Positions 52,615-61,736 of a stretch of 64,000 bases of DNA are shown here, in pieces. The notes under the pieces are model-generated. The model searched no databases, had not been told where the DNA came from, and worked only from the letters and a program-made list of their open reading frames with translations. The translations under genes and the position numbers were made by a program. The DNA comes from UBA5216 sp963924885 (lineage in GTDB: Bacteria > Pseudomonadota > Gammaproteobacteria > Burkholderiales > SG8-41), in contig CAWUUY010000107.1 of assembly GCA_963924885.1 (NCBI GenBank), positions 10,733-74,732 on the forward strand, read 5' to 3'. Within the stretch, counting starts at the first letter, position 1, and every line of letters starts with the position of its first letter.

Positions 52615-53574
52615 ATGGTTTACGCCCGCCGTCTCTTTATTGCCGTCGCCCTGGCTGTGTCGCCTGCCGTGTTTGCGCAGGCGTACCCCACCAAGTCCAT
52701 CCGCGTGGTGGTGCCCTTCGCCGCCGGCAGCGCCACCGACACCGTGGGCCGCAGCTACACCGCCAAGTTCAATGAACTGCTCGGCCAATCGGGCATTATC
52801 GACAACCGCCCCGGCGCCAACGGCATGATCGGAGCGGAGGCGGTGGCCAAGGCCGCGCCGGACGGTTACACCATTTTGTGCGGCACCAACAGCACCAATG
52901 CCGCGCTGGTGAGCTTGTATAAAAAACTGCCGTACGATCAGGAAAAAGATTTTGTGCCGATCGCGTTCCTTGGCTCGGTGCCGCTGATTGTGGCGGTGAA
53001 CAACAGCCTGCCGGCGAAAACGCTGAAAGACATGATCGCGCTGGCCAAAGCCAAACCCGGCGAGTTTTTGTATGCCTCCGCCAGCACCTCGCAGCGCGTA
53101 TCGACCGAAATGTTCGCCAACATGGCGGGCATCAAGTTGACCATGGTGCCGTATAAAAGCTCGCCGCACGCCATCACCGATTTGATTGCCGGGCAGGTGA
53201 TGATGTTCACCGCCGATCTGGCGGTGACCATGCCGCAGGTGAAGGCGGGCAAGATTCGCGGGCTGGCGGTCACATCGATCAAACGCACGGCGCTGATCGA
53301 TCTGCCGACAGTGGAGGAAGCCGGTGGGCTGAAAGGGTATGAACTGATCGCATGGTTTGCGGCCTACGCGCCGCGCGGCACGCCGCAGGCGGTGAATGAT
53401 CGCTTGAACGCCGCCATTAATCAAGCCGCCAACAGCAAGGACGTCAAAGACCGGCTGATTACGTCCGGCATCGAAACCAGCCCGCACACGCCCGCGCAAC
53501 TGGCGGAACGCACGCGCGTCGAAACCATCAAATGGGCCAAGGCGATCAAGGATGCCGGCATCCAGCCTGAATAA
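52615..53574 (+). CDS. Bug/TctC-family periplasmic solute receptor
   Basis: The start at ATG 52615 gives 319 residues with a signal peptide ending at about residue 22 (SPAVFAQAYP). Family markers: TKSIRVVVPFAAGSATDTVGR, IIDNRPGANGMIGAEAVAKAAPDGYTI and the C-terminal WAKAIKDAGIQPE. The ligand is unknown, and no TctAB permease is nearby. It overlaps the AtuA-like gene by 23 bases and follows ubiA closely, so it may be part of a longer transcript concerned with prenyl or terpenoid acids. Confidence 0.92.
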   Translation: MVYARRLFIAVALAVSPAVFAQAYPTKSIRVVVPFAAGSATDTVGRSYTAKFNELLGQSGIIDNRPGANGMIGAEAVAKAAPDGYTILCGTNSTNAALVSLYKKLPYDQEKDFVPIAFLGSVPLIVAVNNSLPAKTLKDMIALAKAKPGEFLYASASTSQRVSTEMFANMAGIKLTMVPYKSSPHAITDLIAGQVMMFTADLAVTMPQVKAGKIRGLAVTSIKRTALIDLPTVEEAGGLKGYELIAWFAAYAPRGTPQAVNDRLNAAINQAANSKDVKDRLITSGIETSPHTPAQLAERTRVETIKWAKAIKDAGIQPE

Positions 53575-54916
53575 TAAGTCGAGCATCCGCATCGGCTGCG
53601 GCGCGGGCTACGCCGGCGACCGCTGGGAGCCCGCGCTCGAATGCGTCGAGCGCGGCGACATCCAATACCTCGTTTACGAAACGCTGGCGGAGCGCACCAT
53701 CGCGCTGAGCCAGCTTGAAAAATTGCGTGACTCCGCGCGCGGTTACAACCCCATGCTCGAAGCGCGGCTGCGGCTTGTGTTAAAGCCCGCGCTGGCTCGC
53801 GGCATACGCATTGTCAGCAACATGGGCGCGGCGAATCCGCTGGCCGCGGGTGAGGCGGTGCTTAAAGTCGCGCGCGAATTGGGCATCGCAAAGCTGAAAG
53901 TTGCGGTGGTGCTGGGCGACGACGTTACCGAACTGGTGCGCGGCATCGACGCGCCGCTGATGGAAAACGGCGAGCCGCTGGCATCGATCAAGCCGCTGAT
54001 GGTGTCGGCCAATGCGTACCTGGGCGCGGATACGGTGGCCAAGGCGCTGGCGACTGGCGCGGACGTGGTGATTACCGGGCGCGTGGCCGATCCGTCGTTG
54101 TTCGTCGGCTGCATGCTCGACGGCCTAGGCTGGAGCAGCGAGGATTATTCCTGGCTGGGGCAGGCGACCGTCGCTGGGCATCTGATGGAGTGCGCCGGGC
54201 AAATCACCGGCGGCTACTTTGCCGACCCCGGCTTCAAGGATGTGGCGAATCTTGCGCGGCTGGGGTTTCCAATCTGCGAAATGCATGCCGACAGCGCAGC
54301 CTTCATCACCAAGCCCGAGGGCAGTGGCGGCGCGGTCACGCTCGCTACCTGCAAGGAACAACTGTTGTACGAAGTGCATGACCCCGTGCGTTACGTCACC
54401 CCCGATTGCGTGGCGGATTTCAGCGGCGTCAAATTTAATGAAACCGCGCGCGATCAGGTGAGCTTCGCGGGCGGACGTGCCGCGCCGCGCACGCCGACCT
54501 ACAAGGTGAGCGTGGGTTATCGCGCCGGTTACTTCGGCGAGGGGCACATGACGTACGCGGGGCCGGGCGCGTTGAATCGCGCCAAGCTCGCGGGCGACAT
54601 CGTGCGCGAGCGGCTTAACCTGCGCAACGTGGCGCTCGAAGAACTGCGCGTGTACCTGATCGGGCATTCGTCGTTGCATGCCGAAGCATCACGCGGAGAA
54701 AACAGCGATCCCTACGAAATCCGCCTGCGCGTCACCGGCCACGCGCAAAACCGGCTGGATGCCGCCGCCGTTGGCGAAGAGGTGCAAACGCTTTATACCA
54801 ACGGCCCGGCGGGCGGCGCGAGCGACTTCATGCAGGTCAAAGAGGTCGTCGGCGTGCGCTCGATACTGCTTGATCGCGCCCGTGTCAAAACGGATGTGCG
54901 GATGCTGTCGCTGTGA
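53552..54916 (+). CDS. AtuA-like (DUF1446) acyclic terpene utilisation family protein
   Basis: The product has 454 residues: IRIGCGAGYAGDRWEPALECVERGDIQYLVYE at the start, SNMGAANPLAAGEAV, DVVITGRVADPSLFVG, GHLMECAGQITGGYFADPG and the C-terminal VYLIGHSSLHAEAS, all typical of the family named after Pseudomonas AtuA. The biochemical function is unsettled; it is required for growth on citronellol-type acyclic terpenes. The rest of the atu set is not here. It is translationally coupled (GTGA) to its small partner. Confidence 0.85.
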   Translation: MPASSLNNKSSIRIGCGAGYAGDRWEPALECVERGDIQYLVYETLAERTIALSQLEKLRDSARGYNPMLEARLRLVLKPALARGIRIVSNMGAANPLAAGEAVLKVARELGIAKLKVAVVLGDDVTELVRGIDAPLMENGEPLASIKPLMVSANAYLGADTVAKALATGADVVITGRVADPSLFVGCMLDGLGWSSEDYSWLGQATVAGHLMECAGQITGGYFADPGFKDVANLARLGFPICEMHADSAAFITKPEGSGGAVTLATCKEQLLYEVHDPVRYVTPDCVADFSGVKFNETARDQVSFAGGRAAPRTPTYKVSVGYRAGYFGEGHMTYAGPGALNRAKLAGDIVRERLNLRNVALEELRVYLIGHSSLHAEASRGENSDPYEIRLRVTGHAQNRLDAAAVGEEVQTLYTNGPAGGASDFMQVKEVVGVRSILLDRARVKTDVRMLSL

Positions 54917-55248
54917 AGCTGCGCGAAATCGCCCACTGCCGCGCCGGCGACAAGGGCAACACACTGAACATCTCTGTGATCGCGTTTGATGAGCGCGATT
55001 TCCGCTTGTTGCAGGATCAGGTCACCATCGAACGCGTGCGTGGCGCGTATGGCTCGCTGGTCAAGGGTAAGATTGAGCGCTACGAACTGCCGAACATCGG
55101 CGCGCTGAATTTTGTGCTGCACGACGCGCTGGCGGGCGGCGTGACCACCTCGCTATCCAGCGACCCACACGGCAAGAGTTTTTCATCGATCATGGTGAAT
55201 ATCGATTTGCCGGAGCCGGAAGTGGCGCATGGACGGAAAATCGCTTAA
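54913..55248 (+). CDS. AtuA-associated small protein
   Basis: The product is 111 residues from GTG 54913. It begins LREIAHCRAGDKGNTLNISVIAFDE, a segment found either as a separate protein beside AtuA-like proteins or as the C-terminal part of longer fused versions. Its fold is likely ferredoxin-like. The overlap with the upstream gene and the known fusions argue for a direct partnership of the two products. Confidence 0.82.
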   Translation: MKLREIAHCRAGDKGNTLNISVIAFDERDFRLLQDQVTIERVRGAYGSLVKGKIERYELPNIGALNFVLHDALAGGVTTSLSSDPHGKSFSSIMVNIDLPEPEVAHGRKIA

Positions 55249-55268
55249 ACGCGATGAAAACCCAACTC

Positions 55269-55347
55269 GTAGTGTGCGCCGTGCGCACGATCAGCCAACG
55301 TTTCGTTGCGCGGACGCATGATTGATCGTGCGCATGGCGCAAGCTAC
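55269..55347. repeat. 25-bp inverted repeat between the AtuA-partner gene and ubiD
   Basis: Arms at 55269-55293 and 55323-55347 are inverted copies with three mismatches (GTAG..TGCGCC.TGCGCACGATCA) around a 29-base loop. The GTGCGCACG core resembles dispersed intergenic elements seen in many betaproteobacterial genomes. It could stop or stabilise the upstream transcript. Confidence 0.7.
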
Positions 55348-55367
55348 GGATCGAGTCGTTTAAAATA

Positions 55368-56846
55368 ATGAATAAATACAATAACTTACGTGATTTTATC
55401 GCCCAGCTGGAAAAGCTGGGCGAGTTAAAGCGTGTTGGCGTCGAGGTCGATCCGCACCTCGAAATGACCGAGATTTGCGACCGCGTTTTAAAGGCGGGCG
55501 GCCCCGCGCTGTTGTTTGAAAAGCCCACCGGGCACACCATGCCAGTGCTGGGCAATCTGTTCGGCACGGTGAAGCGCGTGGCAATGGCGATGGGCGCGTC
55601 ACCGGATGAAGACCCTCTCGCGCGGCTGCGCGAGATCGGCGAAACGCTGGCGTATCTGAAAGAACCCGAGCCGCCCAAGGGCCTGCGCGATGCGTGGGAC
55701 AAACTGCCGTTGTTGAAGCAAATCATGACCATGCAGCCGCGCGAGGTGTCGAGCGCGCCGTGTCAGGAAGTGGTGTGGCAAGGCGATGAAGTTGATCTCG
55801 CGCGCCTGCCGATTCAAACCTGCTGGCCGGGCGACGCTGCGCCGCTGATTACCTGGGGCTTGACGGTCACGCGCGGGCCGAACAAAACGCGGCAGAATCT
55901 TGGCATCTATCGCCAGCAGGTGATCGCCAAAAACAAAGTCATCATGCGCTGGCTGGCGCATCGCGGCGGCGCGCTGGATTTTCGCGATCATGCGCTGGCG
56001 CATCCACGCGAGCCATTTCCGGTGGCCGTCGCCCTGGGCGCGGACCCCGCCACCGTGCTGGGCGCGGTGACGCCGGTGCCGGATGGTTTGTCGGAGTATC
56101 AGTTCGCCGGGCTGCTGCGCGGATCAAAAACCGAAATCGTCAAATGCCAGTCGCACGGGTTGCAAGTGCCGGCGAGCGCGGAGATTGTTTTAGAAGGTTT
56201 TATTTGCCCCGGCGAAACCGCCTTGGAAGGCCCGTACGGCGACCACACCGGCTACTACAACGAACAGGAAACCTTCCCCGTATTCACCATCGAACGCATC
56301 ACCCAGCGGCGCGACGCGATTTACCACTCCACTTACACAGGTAAGCCGCCCGACGAACCAGCGATGCTGGGCGTGGCGCTGAACGAAGTTTTCGTGCCCC
56401 TGTTAAAAAAACAATTCCCAGAAATTGTCGATTTTCACCTGCCGCCCGAAGGCTGCTCGTATCGCATCGCCTGCGTGAGTATCAAAAAACAATACCCCGG
56501 CCACGCCAAACGCGTGATGTTCGGCATCTGGAGTTTTTTGCGCCAGTTCATGTACACCAAGTTCATCATCGTCACCGACGACGACGTCAACGTGCGCGAC
56601 TGGAAAGAAGTGATCTGGGCGCTGACCACGCGCGTCGATCCGCGCCGGGACACGCTGATCGCGGATTCAACCCCGATTGATACGCTGGATTTCGCCAGCC
56701 CGGTGGCGGGGCTGGGGTCGAAGATGGGGATCGATTCGACGAACAAGTGGCCTGCTGAAACGGATAGGCACTGGGGTACGCCGATTGCGATGAGCGACGA
56801 CGTGAAACGCCGCGTCGACTTGCTCTGGCGTAATCTTGGCTTATAG
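55368..56846 (+). CDS. ubiD: 4-Hydroxy-3-polyprenylbenzoate decarboxylase (UbiD)
   Basis: The product has 492 residues, near the 497 of E. coli UbiD. NLGIYRQQVIAKNKVIMRWLAHRGG and the prenyl-FMN/metal segments QSHGLQVPASAEIVLEG and EGPYGDHTGYYNEQE with active-site Glu residues are present. It removes the carboxyl group after UbiA has acted, using the prenylated flavin made by UbiX (not in this window). The first codons (ATG AAT AAA TAC AAT) are AT-rich. A bidirectional terminator follows. Confidence 0.95.
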   Translation: MNKYNNLRDFIAQLEKLGELKRVGVEVDPHLEMTEICDRVLKAGGPALLFEKPTGHTMPVLGNLFGTVKRVAMAMGASPDEDPLARLREIGETLAYLKEPEPPKGLRDAWDKLPLLKQIMTMQPREVSSAPCQEVVWQGDEVDLARLPIQTCWPGDAAPLITWGLTVTRGPNKTRQNLGIYRQQVIAKNKVIMRWLAHRGGALDFRDHALAHPREPFPVAVALGADPATVLGAVTPVPDGLSEYQFAGLLRGSKTEIVKCQSHGLQVPASAEIVLEGFICPGETALEGPYGDHTGYYNEQETFPVFTIERITQRRDAIYHSTYTGKPPDEPAMLGVALNEVFVPLLKKQFPEIVDFHLPPEGCSYRIACVSIKKQYPGHAKRVMFGIWSFLRQFMYTKFIIVTDDDVNVRDWKEVIWALTTRVDPRRDTLIADSTPIDTLDFASPVAGLGSKMGIDSTNKWPAETDRHWGTPIAMSDDVKRRVDLLWRNLGL

Positions 56847-56852
56847 ACAACA

Positions 56853-56879
56853 AAAAAGCCGGGATACTCCCGGCTTTTT
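56853..56879. terminator. Bidirectional intrinsic terminator between ubiD and the barrel-protein gene
   Basis: AAAAAGCCGGG (56853-56863) and CCCGGCTTTTT (56869-56879) around a five-base loop give A- and T-runs on both sides. It serves ubiD on the plus strand and the convergent outer-membrane gene on the minus strand. Confidence 0.93.
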
Positions 56880-56896
56880 GATCAGGGTTTCCCCTA

Positions 56897-57550
56897 TTAG
56901 AAAGAGTATCTGACGCCCAAGGCTAGGTTTTTTGCTTTGTAATCGTCAACCTTATATTGCGTATAGCTCAAATTGATGCCGACATTCTTATTTAGCTTGT
57001 AAGTGCTGCCTATGCCGATGTAAGTATCAGTACCTTTTTCTGTCGCGCTAGCACTTGCCCCGGCAGCAACAGGAGTCCCGTTAAACGTTCCAGCAACCGT
57101 TGCTGATAGCGCTAATTTTGCTTCCCAGCGGTACCATCCCGCCCTTGCATTCACGGAAAACTGCTCGTTAATCGGGATAGTTAGTGTCGGCCCAAAGTAG
57201 AGGCCATCAACATCCGCACTCAATTTCGCAGCTCCTGTACCAACAAAGGTATTTCCACCTCTACGCACTGTTCCCGCACCCGTCCATGAGTAAGAAACTT
57301 CGCCAAGGTCTTGATAGCCTACTTCTATACCGAAATATTGATTTACTTGATAACCTCCACCCAAAGACCAGCTAGAAGCTGTGTCGTCCTTGGTGAGCCC
57401 TGCAATCGCGAAGCTCGGTATGTTGGCTTTTTGGCGACCAATGCTTGCATCAACGTAGATCCCTTCCCCTGCGGCAAACGCGGTAGCGCTTATCAATGCC
57501 GCACTTGCTATACACCCTGCCGCCGCCATTGCTCTGATCATAGATTTCAT
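56897..57550 (-). CDS. Outer-membrane beta-barrel protein (OmpA/OmpW-like porin fold)
   Basis: From ATG 57550 (or 57562) about 217 residues with a signal peptide ending ISATAFAAGEG. The mature part alternates short beta strands and polar turns (GGYQVNQYFGIEVGYQDLG, YFGPTLTIPINEQFSVNARAGWYRWEAK) and ends YSF, the C-terminal Phe that marks barrels for insertion by BamA. An eight-stranded small barrel fits. Codon use is more AT-rich than the neighbours, hinting at later acquisition. Ligand unknown. Confidence 0.85.
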   Translation of the reverse strand: MKSMIRAMAAAGCIASAALISATAFAAGEGIYVDASIGRQKANIPSFAIAGLTKDDTASSWSLGGGYQVNQYFGIEVGYQDLGEVSYSWTGAGTVRRGGNTFVGTGAAKLSADVDGLYFGPTLTIPINEQFSVNARAGWYRWEAKLALSATVAGTFNGTPVAAGASASATEKGTDTYIGIGSTYKLNKNVGINLSYTQYKVDDYKAKNLALGVRYSF

Positions 57551-57756
57551 TTTCTGCCTCATGTTTATCGAACGTTAATTGAGGAATCTTGCCACTGTTG
57601 GCCAGCCGACGACCAAATCCTATTGATTTGAAGTCAGGACAGGCCAAGTGTAGGTGGGGGGGGATGTGTCAACCAAGGGAACCGTAATTGCCGCTAACAA
57701 ATGACGGAAGTATTTTATTTGCAACAAAACGGTGTATTTTCTGCTAATTCACTCCT

Positions 57757-59166
57757 TTACCGCCCATGCACCCACCGCAATAGCGCATCCTGCACTGCGT
57801 TGCCGTTGAACGAATTCGCGTGGTTGATAAGCATCACCACCGCCACGCGGCGGCCTTTGGCGTCAAGCACGTAACCGCCTAGCGCGCGCACACCGCTTAA
57901 CAATCCTGTCTTGATGTGGGCTTGGCCTGCAACGCCGGTGTTGGTCAATCGCCGGTATACGGTGCCGTCCACGCCGACCAGTGGCATCGAGGCGATGAAC
58001 TCCGGCATCACCGGGCTGCGGTAGGCGGCTTGCAGCATTTGTCCGAGGTCGTGCGCGCTGACGCGCTCGATGCGCGACAGGCCCGATCCGTTTTCGATCA
58101 CTAGTTGTGGCATGAGCAGGCCGCGGCTGGTGAAGAGCTGCTGCACCGCGCGTGCGCCGCGGTCGGGGGTCGCCGCGCCGCCTGCCGCCGCGCCTATCGT
58201 CAGTAACAACTGCCGCGCCATCACGTTGTTGCTGTACTTGTTGATGTCGCGCACGATTTCCGACAGGGCCAGCGAGCGTTGGCTGACCAGTTTGACCGAG
58301 TTGGCGTTGACATCGCCGTCGCGCACGCGGCCATTAAACACTCCGCCGAGATCGCGCCACAGGTGCTGGAACAAGCCGCCCACATAAGCGTTGTGTCCGA
58401 GCACGCTGTAGTAATTGGCCTGTTCGCCACAGGCGCGCGGGTACGCCCCGGCTAAGGTGATGCGTGCGGTATCGCCGGTGTCCTGCACCTGGGTTTTGAT
58501 GCGGTTTATCCACATGCCGCACTCGCCCTCGCCCAGCTTGAGGTTGTTGATGATTTGAAGTTGCGGCAGCGGTGGGTCGACAGCGATGCGCACACCGTTG
58601 CCTTGCGCTTCGGGCGCGAAGGTGAGGGTGAAGGTTTTAAAGTTGGTGAGCAGCGCGTCGGGCGTAGTGTTGTAGGGCTGCGTGGGTTCATTGTCAAAGC
58701 GGCCCGGTTCGGGATGGTCGTTAGTGAAAAGGCGGCGATCGAGCAGCAGATCGCCGCGAATTTCGCGCACGCCTTTGGCGCGCAGCGCACGCAGCAGCAT
58801 CCAGAAATGTTCGATGGCGAATTTCGGGTCGCCGCCGCCTTTGATGATGAGGTTGCCGACCAGCACGTCTTGCAGCATCACGCCTTCGGTGTAGATGTCG
58901 GTGCTCCACTGATGCGCGGGGCCGAGCAGTTCGAGGCCGGCGTAGGTGGTGACGAGTTTCATCACTGAGGCCGGGTTTAGCGGTTCCGCGGCGCGATGCG
59001 CGACGATGGGTTCGGCGGCGCCGATTTCCTGCACATAAACGCCGACGTTGGCTTCAGGAATGCCCGCCTTCGCCAACGCCTGCGCTACCGGCGGCGGCAG
59101 CTGTGCATGAGCGGCGCCGCACAAAAATATCAATAAAAACAAATAGATAATATGAGTTCGGGTCAC
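57757..59166 (-). CDS. dacB: D-alanyl-D-alanine carboxypeptidase/endopeptidase (PBP4, S13 family)
   Basis: The start at GTG 59166 gives 469 residues and a signal peptide (IIYLFLLIFLCGAAHA); the longer open frame to 59355 runs into bioA and is rejected. Catalytic motifs: NPASVMKLVTTYAGL (SxxK, Ser67-Lys70), KYSNNVMARQLL (SxN) and HIKTGLLSGVRALGG (KTG). It trims or cleaves peptidoglycan cross-links in the periplasm. It begins 13 bases after bioA. The signal-peptide codons contain one copy of the AT-rich motif (59131-59154). Confidence 0.94.
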   Translation of the reverse strand: MTRTHIIYLFLLIFLCGAAHAQLPPPVAQALAKAGIPEANVGVYVQEIGAAEPIVAHRAAEPLNPASVMKLVTTYAGLELLGPAHQWSTDIYTEGVMLQDVLVGNLIIKGGGDPKFAIEHFWMLLRALRAKGVREIRGDLLLDRRLFTNDHPEPGRFDNEPTQPYNTTPDALLTNFKTFTLTFAPEAQGNGVRIAVDPPLPQLQIINNLKLGEGECGMWINRIKTQVQDTGDTARITLAGAYPRACGEQANYYSVLGHNAYVGGLFQHLWRDLGGVFNGRVRDGDVNANSVKLVSQRSLALSEIVRDINKYSNNVMARQLLLTIGAAAGGAATPDRGARAVQQLFTSRGLLMPQLVIENGSGLSRIERVSAHDLGQMLQAAYRSPVMPEFIASMPLVGVDGTVYRRLTNTGVAGQAHIKTGLLSGVRALGGYVLDAKGRRVAVVMLINHANSFNGNAVQDALLRWVHGR

Positions 59167-59179
59167 GAGTGATGGGCTT

Positions 59180-60499
59180 TCAAGCGTTAATGAGTTCCAG
59201 CGTGCGCTGTGCCAGTAACGCGATTTCTTCGTCGCTGATGACATACGGCGGCATGAAATAAACGGTATTCCCGATCGGGCGCAGCAGCAGTTCTTTGCCG
59301 AGCGCTTGTTGGTGAAAATGGCGCGCGAACGCCGGGTCGTTGGTGTTGACCTCAAACGCCCAGATCATGCCGCTATTGCGAAAGTGCTTTACGCGCGGAT
59401 GCGCGGCGAGGGCATGTGTCGCCAGGATGATGGCGGCGCTTTTGCCGCGATTGGTTTCGATCACGTTGTCGCGCTCGAAAATATCCAGTGTCGCCAGCGC
59501 GGCGCGGCAGGCCAGCGCGTTGCCGGTGTAGGAATGCGAATGCAGAAAGCCTCGCGCCACCTGATCGTCGTAGAACGCGGCGTAAACGGTGTCAGTGGCC
59601 ATCACCACCGACAACGGCAAGTAACCGCCAGTGATGCCTTTGGACAAACACAAAAAATCGGGCGTGATAGCCGCCTGTTCGTGCGCGAAAAACGTGCCGG
59701 TGCGGCCGAAGCCGGTCATGATTTCGTCGGCGATCAGATGCACGCTGTAGCGGCTGCACAAGGCGCGCGCTTCGGTTAAGTAAGCGGCGTGGTACATCGC
59801 CATGCCGGTGGCGCCCTGCACCAGCGGTTCGACGATCAGCGCGGCGGTGGTGGCGTGATATTGTTCGAGATGATGCTCCAGTGACTTCGCGGCGAGCAAG
59901 GCGTAATCGCGCGGCGATTCGCCGGCATCGGCCAGACGCCAATCGGGGCTTTGAACCTGGGTACTGGCGCGCAGCAGCGGCGAGTAGGTGTCCTTGAACA
60001 ACGCCACGTCGGTGACCGACAGCGCGCCCAGGGTTTCGCCGTGGTAACTGCCCTGGAGGCTGACAAATTGCGTTTTGCCGGGCAGGCCGCTGTTGCGCCA
60101 ATAATGAAAGCTCATTTTCAGCGCGATCTCCACCGCCGATGCGCCGTCGCTGCCGTAAAAACAGTGGCCGAGTTTGCCTCCGGTGAGCGCGGATAAGCGC
60201 TCCGACAATTCAACCACCGGCTCGTGCGTAAAACCCGCGAGCATCGTGTGTTCCAGCGTGTCGAGCTGATCGCGCAGCGCGGCGTTGATGTGCGCGTTGC
60301 CATGGCCGAAAAGATTGACCCACCACGAACTCACCGCGTCGAGATAGCGCCCGCCATCAAAGTCATACAGCCAGCAGCCCTGCGCGCGTGCCACGGGAAT
60401 GAGCGGCAACGACTCATGCTGCTTCATTTGCGTGCAGGGGTGCCACACTGCCGCGAGGCTGCGCCTTAGCAGCAGACTGTTGCGAGTGCTGGTTTGCAT
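59180..60499 (-). CDS. bioA: Adenosylmethionine-8-amino-7-oxononanoate aminotransferase
   Basis: The product has 439 residues of class III PLP aminotransferase: VWHPCTQMKQHESLPLIPVARAQG at the N-terminus (DAPA synthase signature), FYGSDGASAVEIALKMSFHYW, IADEIMTGFGRTGTFFAHEQA and LSKGITGGYLPLSVVM with the PLP lysine. It makes 7,8-diaminopelargonate for biotin. No other bio gene is adjacent. Confidence 0.95.
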   Translation of the reverse strand: MQTSTRNSLLLRRSLAAVWHPCTQMKQHESLPLIPVARAQGCWLYDFDGGRYLDAVSSWWVNLFGHGNAHINAALRDQLDTLEHTMLAGFTHEPVVELSERLSALTGGKLGHCFYGSDGASAVEIALKMSFHYWRNSGLPGKTQFVSLQGSYHGETLGALSVTDVALFKDTYSPLLRASTQVQSPDWRLADAGESPRDYALLAAKSLEHHLEQYHATTAALIVEPLVQGATGMAMYHAAYLTEARALCSRYSVHLIADEIMTGFGRTGTFFAHEQAAITPDFLCLSKGITGGYLPLSVVMATDTVYAAFYDDQVARGFLHSHSYTGNALACRAALATLDIFERDNVIETNRGKSAAIILATHALAAHPRVKHFRNSGMIWAFEVNTNDPAFARHFHQQALGKELLLRPIGNTVYFMPPYVISDEEIALLAQRTLELINA

Positions 60500-60623
60500 T
60501 CAGGGCCTGGATGTACTAAAACTTTCGCCAACGCTCAGGGAGGATAAAAACTTCATTCATACATTTTGCCTGCTCGCGGGCAATGTCTGGTTACAAATAC
60601 GGTGTCGTCCTGACGGCGCTACG

Positions 60624-60661
60624 GTTAACTTTTCGCGCACACCGCCGTTATTGAAGTTAAC
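60624..60661. promoter_or_regulatory. GTTAACTT / AAGTTAAC inverted repeat in the bioA upstream region
   Basis: Eight-base arms (60624-60631 and 60654-60661) lie 22 bases apart in the 224-base gap between divergent bioA and the following gene. The spacing would put the arms three helical turns apart. It may be an operator; it does not match the biotin-repressor palindrome well. Confidence 0.3.
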
Positions 60662-60723
60662 ACGGCACGCATTTTGCATTCGAGTTTATCACCGGTTCAT
60701 CGCTGAAAAGGAGACTCTCGTCC

Positions 60724-61374
60724 ATGCAACTTCTTGAACGTATCGAAGAACAGATCGCCTCTACCCACCTGCCGCTGGTGGGCGTCACGCTCGCTGCGGT
60801 GTCGTGCCCGGACACGCCAGTGATACTCACGCTGCACTGGCATGGATTTATCAAGGAGAAGCTCGCCGACGTGGAAGGCGCGCAACCGGTGGCTTTTACG
60901 CCGATTCCGAGTTCGGCGCTACAGGTAAACGAGCGCTGGGTGGATGTTGCCGACGTCGATCAGGCGACGCTGGATGCGGCGTGGCAGATGGGCGCGTGGG
61001 ACGTGGCGTGCGCCGAGCGGCCGGGCTGCCTGCGCCCCGGCGCGCGCGGCAGTGAACCGCTGGAGTGCATGAAGGCTTTCGGCGTGTTTCCGTTCGGTAT
61101 CAATGGCCGGCAAATCGTGGTCAGCGAGGCGCCGGATTCCGACGAGTTGCTGAAGCTTGCCGCAATGAAAGGGTATCTGATGTGGATGTTTCGCCCGGTG
61201 AGCGGCGGCATCTGGGGCGAAGTCGCCGACGATGCCACACTGTCGCCGGAGGGGCGCCGCGCCGGTCGCTGTCCGCTGCATCCGATACCGCCGCATGGTG
61301 ACGCAAAGCGTCACACAGTGTACCGTTTCGGCATCCACGGGCCGCGCTCGGAACAACTCGCCAAGGCGTCTTGA
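60724..61374 (+). CDS. Hypothetical protein, 216 aa
   Basis: A soluble protein with no signal peptide. The N-terminal half is beta-rich (HLPLVGVTLAAVSCPDTPVILTLHWHGFI); the middle has CAERPGCLRPGARG and LECMKAFGVFPFGINGRQ; the C-terminal half ends RCPLHPIPPHGD. Several Cys could form a metal site (CAERPGC, EC, RC), which I infer only from spacing. It starts behind an AAGGAG ribosome site (60709-60714) and diverges from bioA. I do not recognise the family. Confidence 0.6.
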   Translation: MQLLERIEEQIASTHLPLVGVTLAAVSCPDTPVILTLHWHGFIKEKLADVEGAQPVAFTPIPSSALQVNERWVDVADVDQATLDAAWQMGAWDVACAERPGCLRPGARGSEPLECMKAFGVFPFGINGRQIVVSEAPDSDELLKLAAMKGYLMWMFRPVSGGIWGEVADDATLSPEGRRAGRCPLHPIPPHGDAKRHTVYRFGIHGPRSEQLAKAS

Positions 61375-61473
61375 TGCGCCGGTAATGCTGTGGTGATAGG
61401 ATGAAACACGCGCCGCCATTGTCAGGCGCCGCCGGAAAAGGCGGCCTATGTTGGACAATGAAACGGTTTGGGC

Positions 61474-61728
61474 ATGAGTCTGCTGATCACGCAGGACGGC
61501 AGCGTGGCTTACGAGCGTTTCAAAGGCGGCGTGAAAACCTCGGTCAATGCGCCGCTGAAAAAATTCGAGGGTGACAATTTTGTGGTCGGGATGGGGATGT
61601 GGACCACGACTTTCGTGTTGTCCAAACCCCCGCAGCAGGACGGCAGACGCTGGAAAATGACGGTCGATGGCGTGGAGCTGACACGGACGATGGGTGATTT
61701 CTCCGGCCAGCCAGCCACAGCGATTTAA
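61474..61728 (+). CDS. Hypothetical protein, 84 aa
   Basis: The start at ATG 61474 (TTG 61468 also possible) gives about 84 residues with beta-type segments (SLLITQDGSVAYERF, DNFVVGMGMWTTTFVLSKPP, WKMTVDGVELTR). It may be the conserved end of a larger domain, since upstream in-frame stops (61402, 61459) fix its length here. It lies 100 bases after the previous gene on the same strand. No function assigned. Confidence 0.5.
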   Translation: MSLLITQDGSVAYERFKGGVKTSVNAPLKKFEGDNFVVGMGMWTTTFVLSKPPQQDGRRWKMTVDGVELTRTMGDFSGQPATAI

Positions 61729-61736
61729 AAAAATAT

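Noticed and set aside
60624..60661. Biotin repressor (BirA) site before bioA
   Set aside because: The inverted repeat has the wrong half-sites for the BirA palindrome; kept only as an unnamed possible operator.
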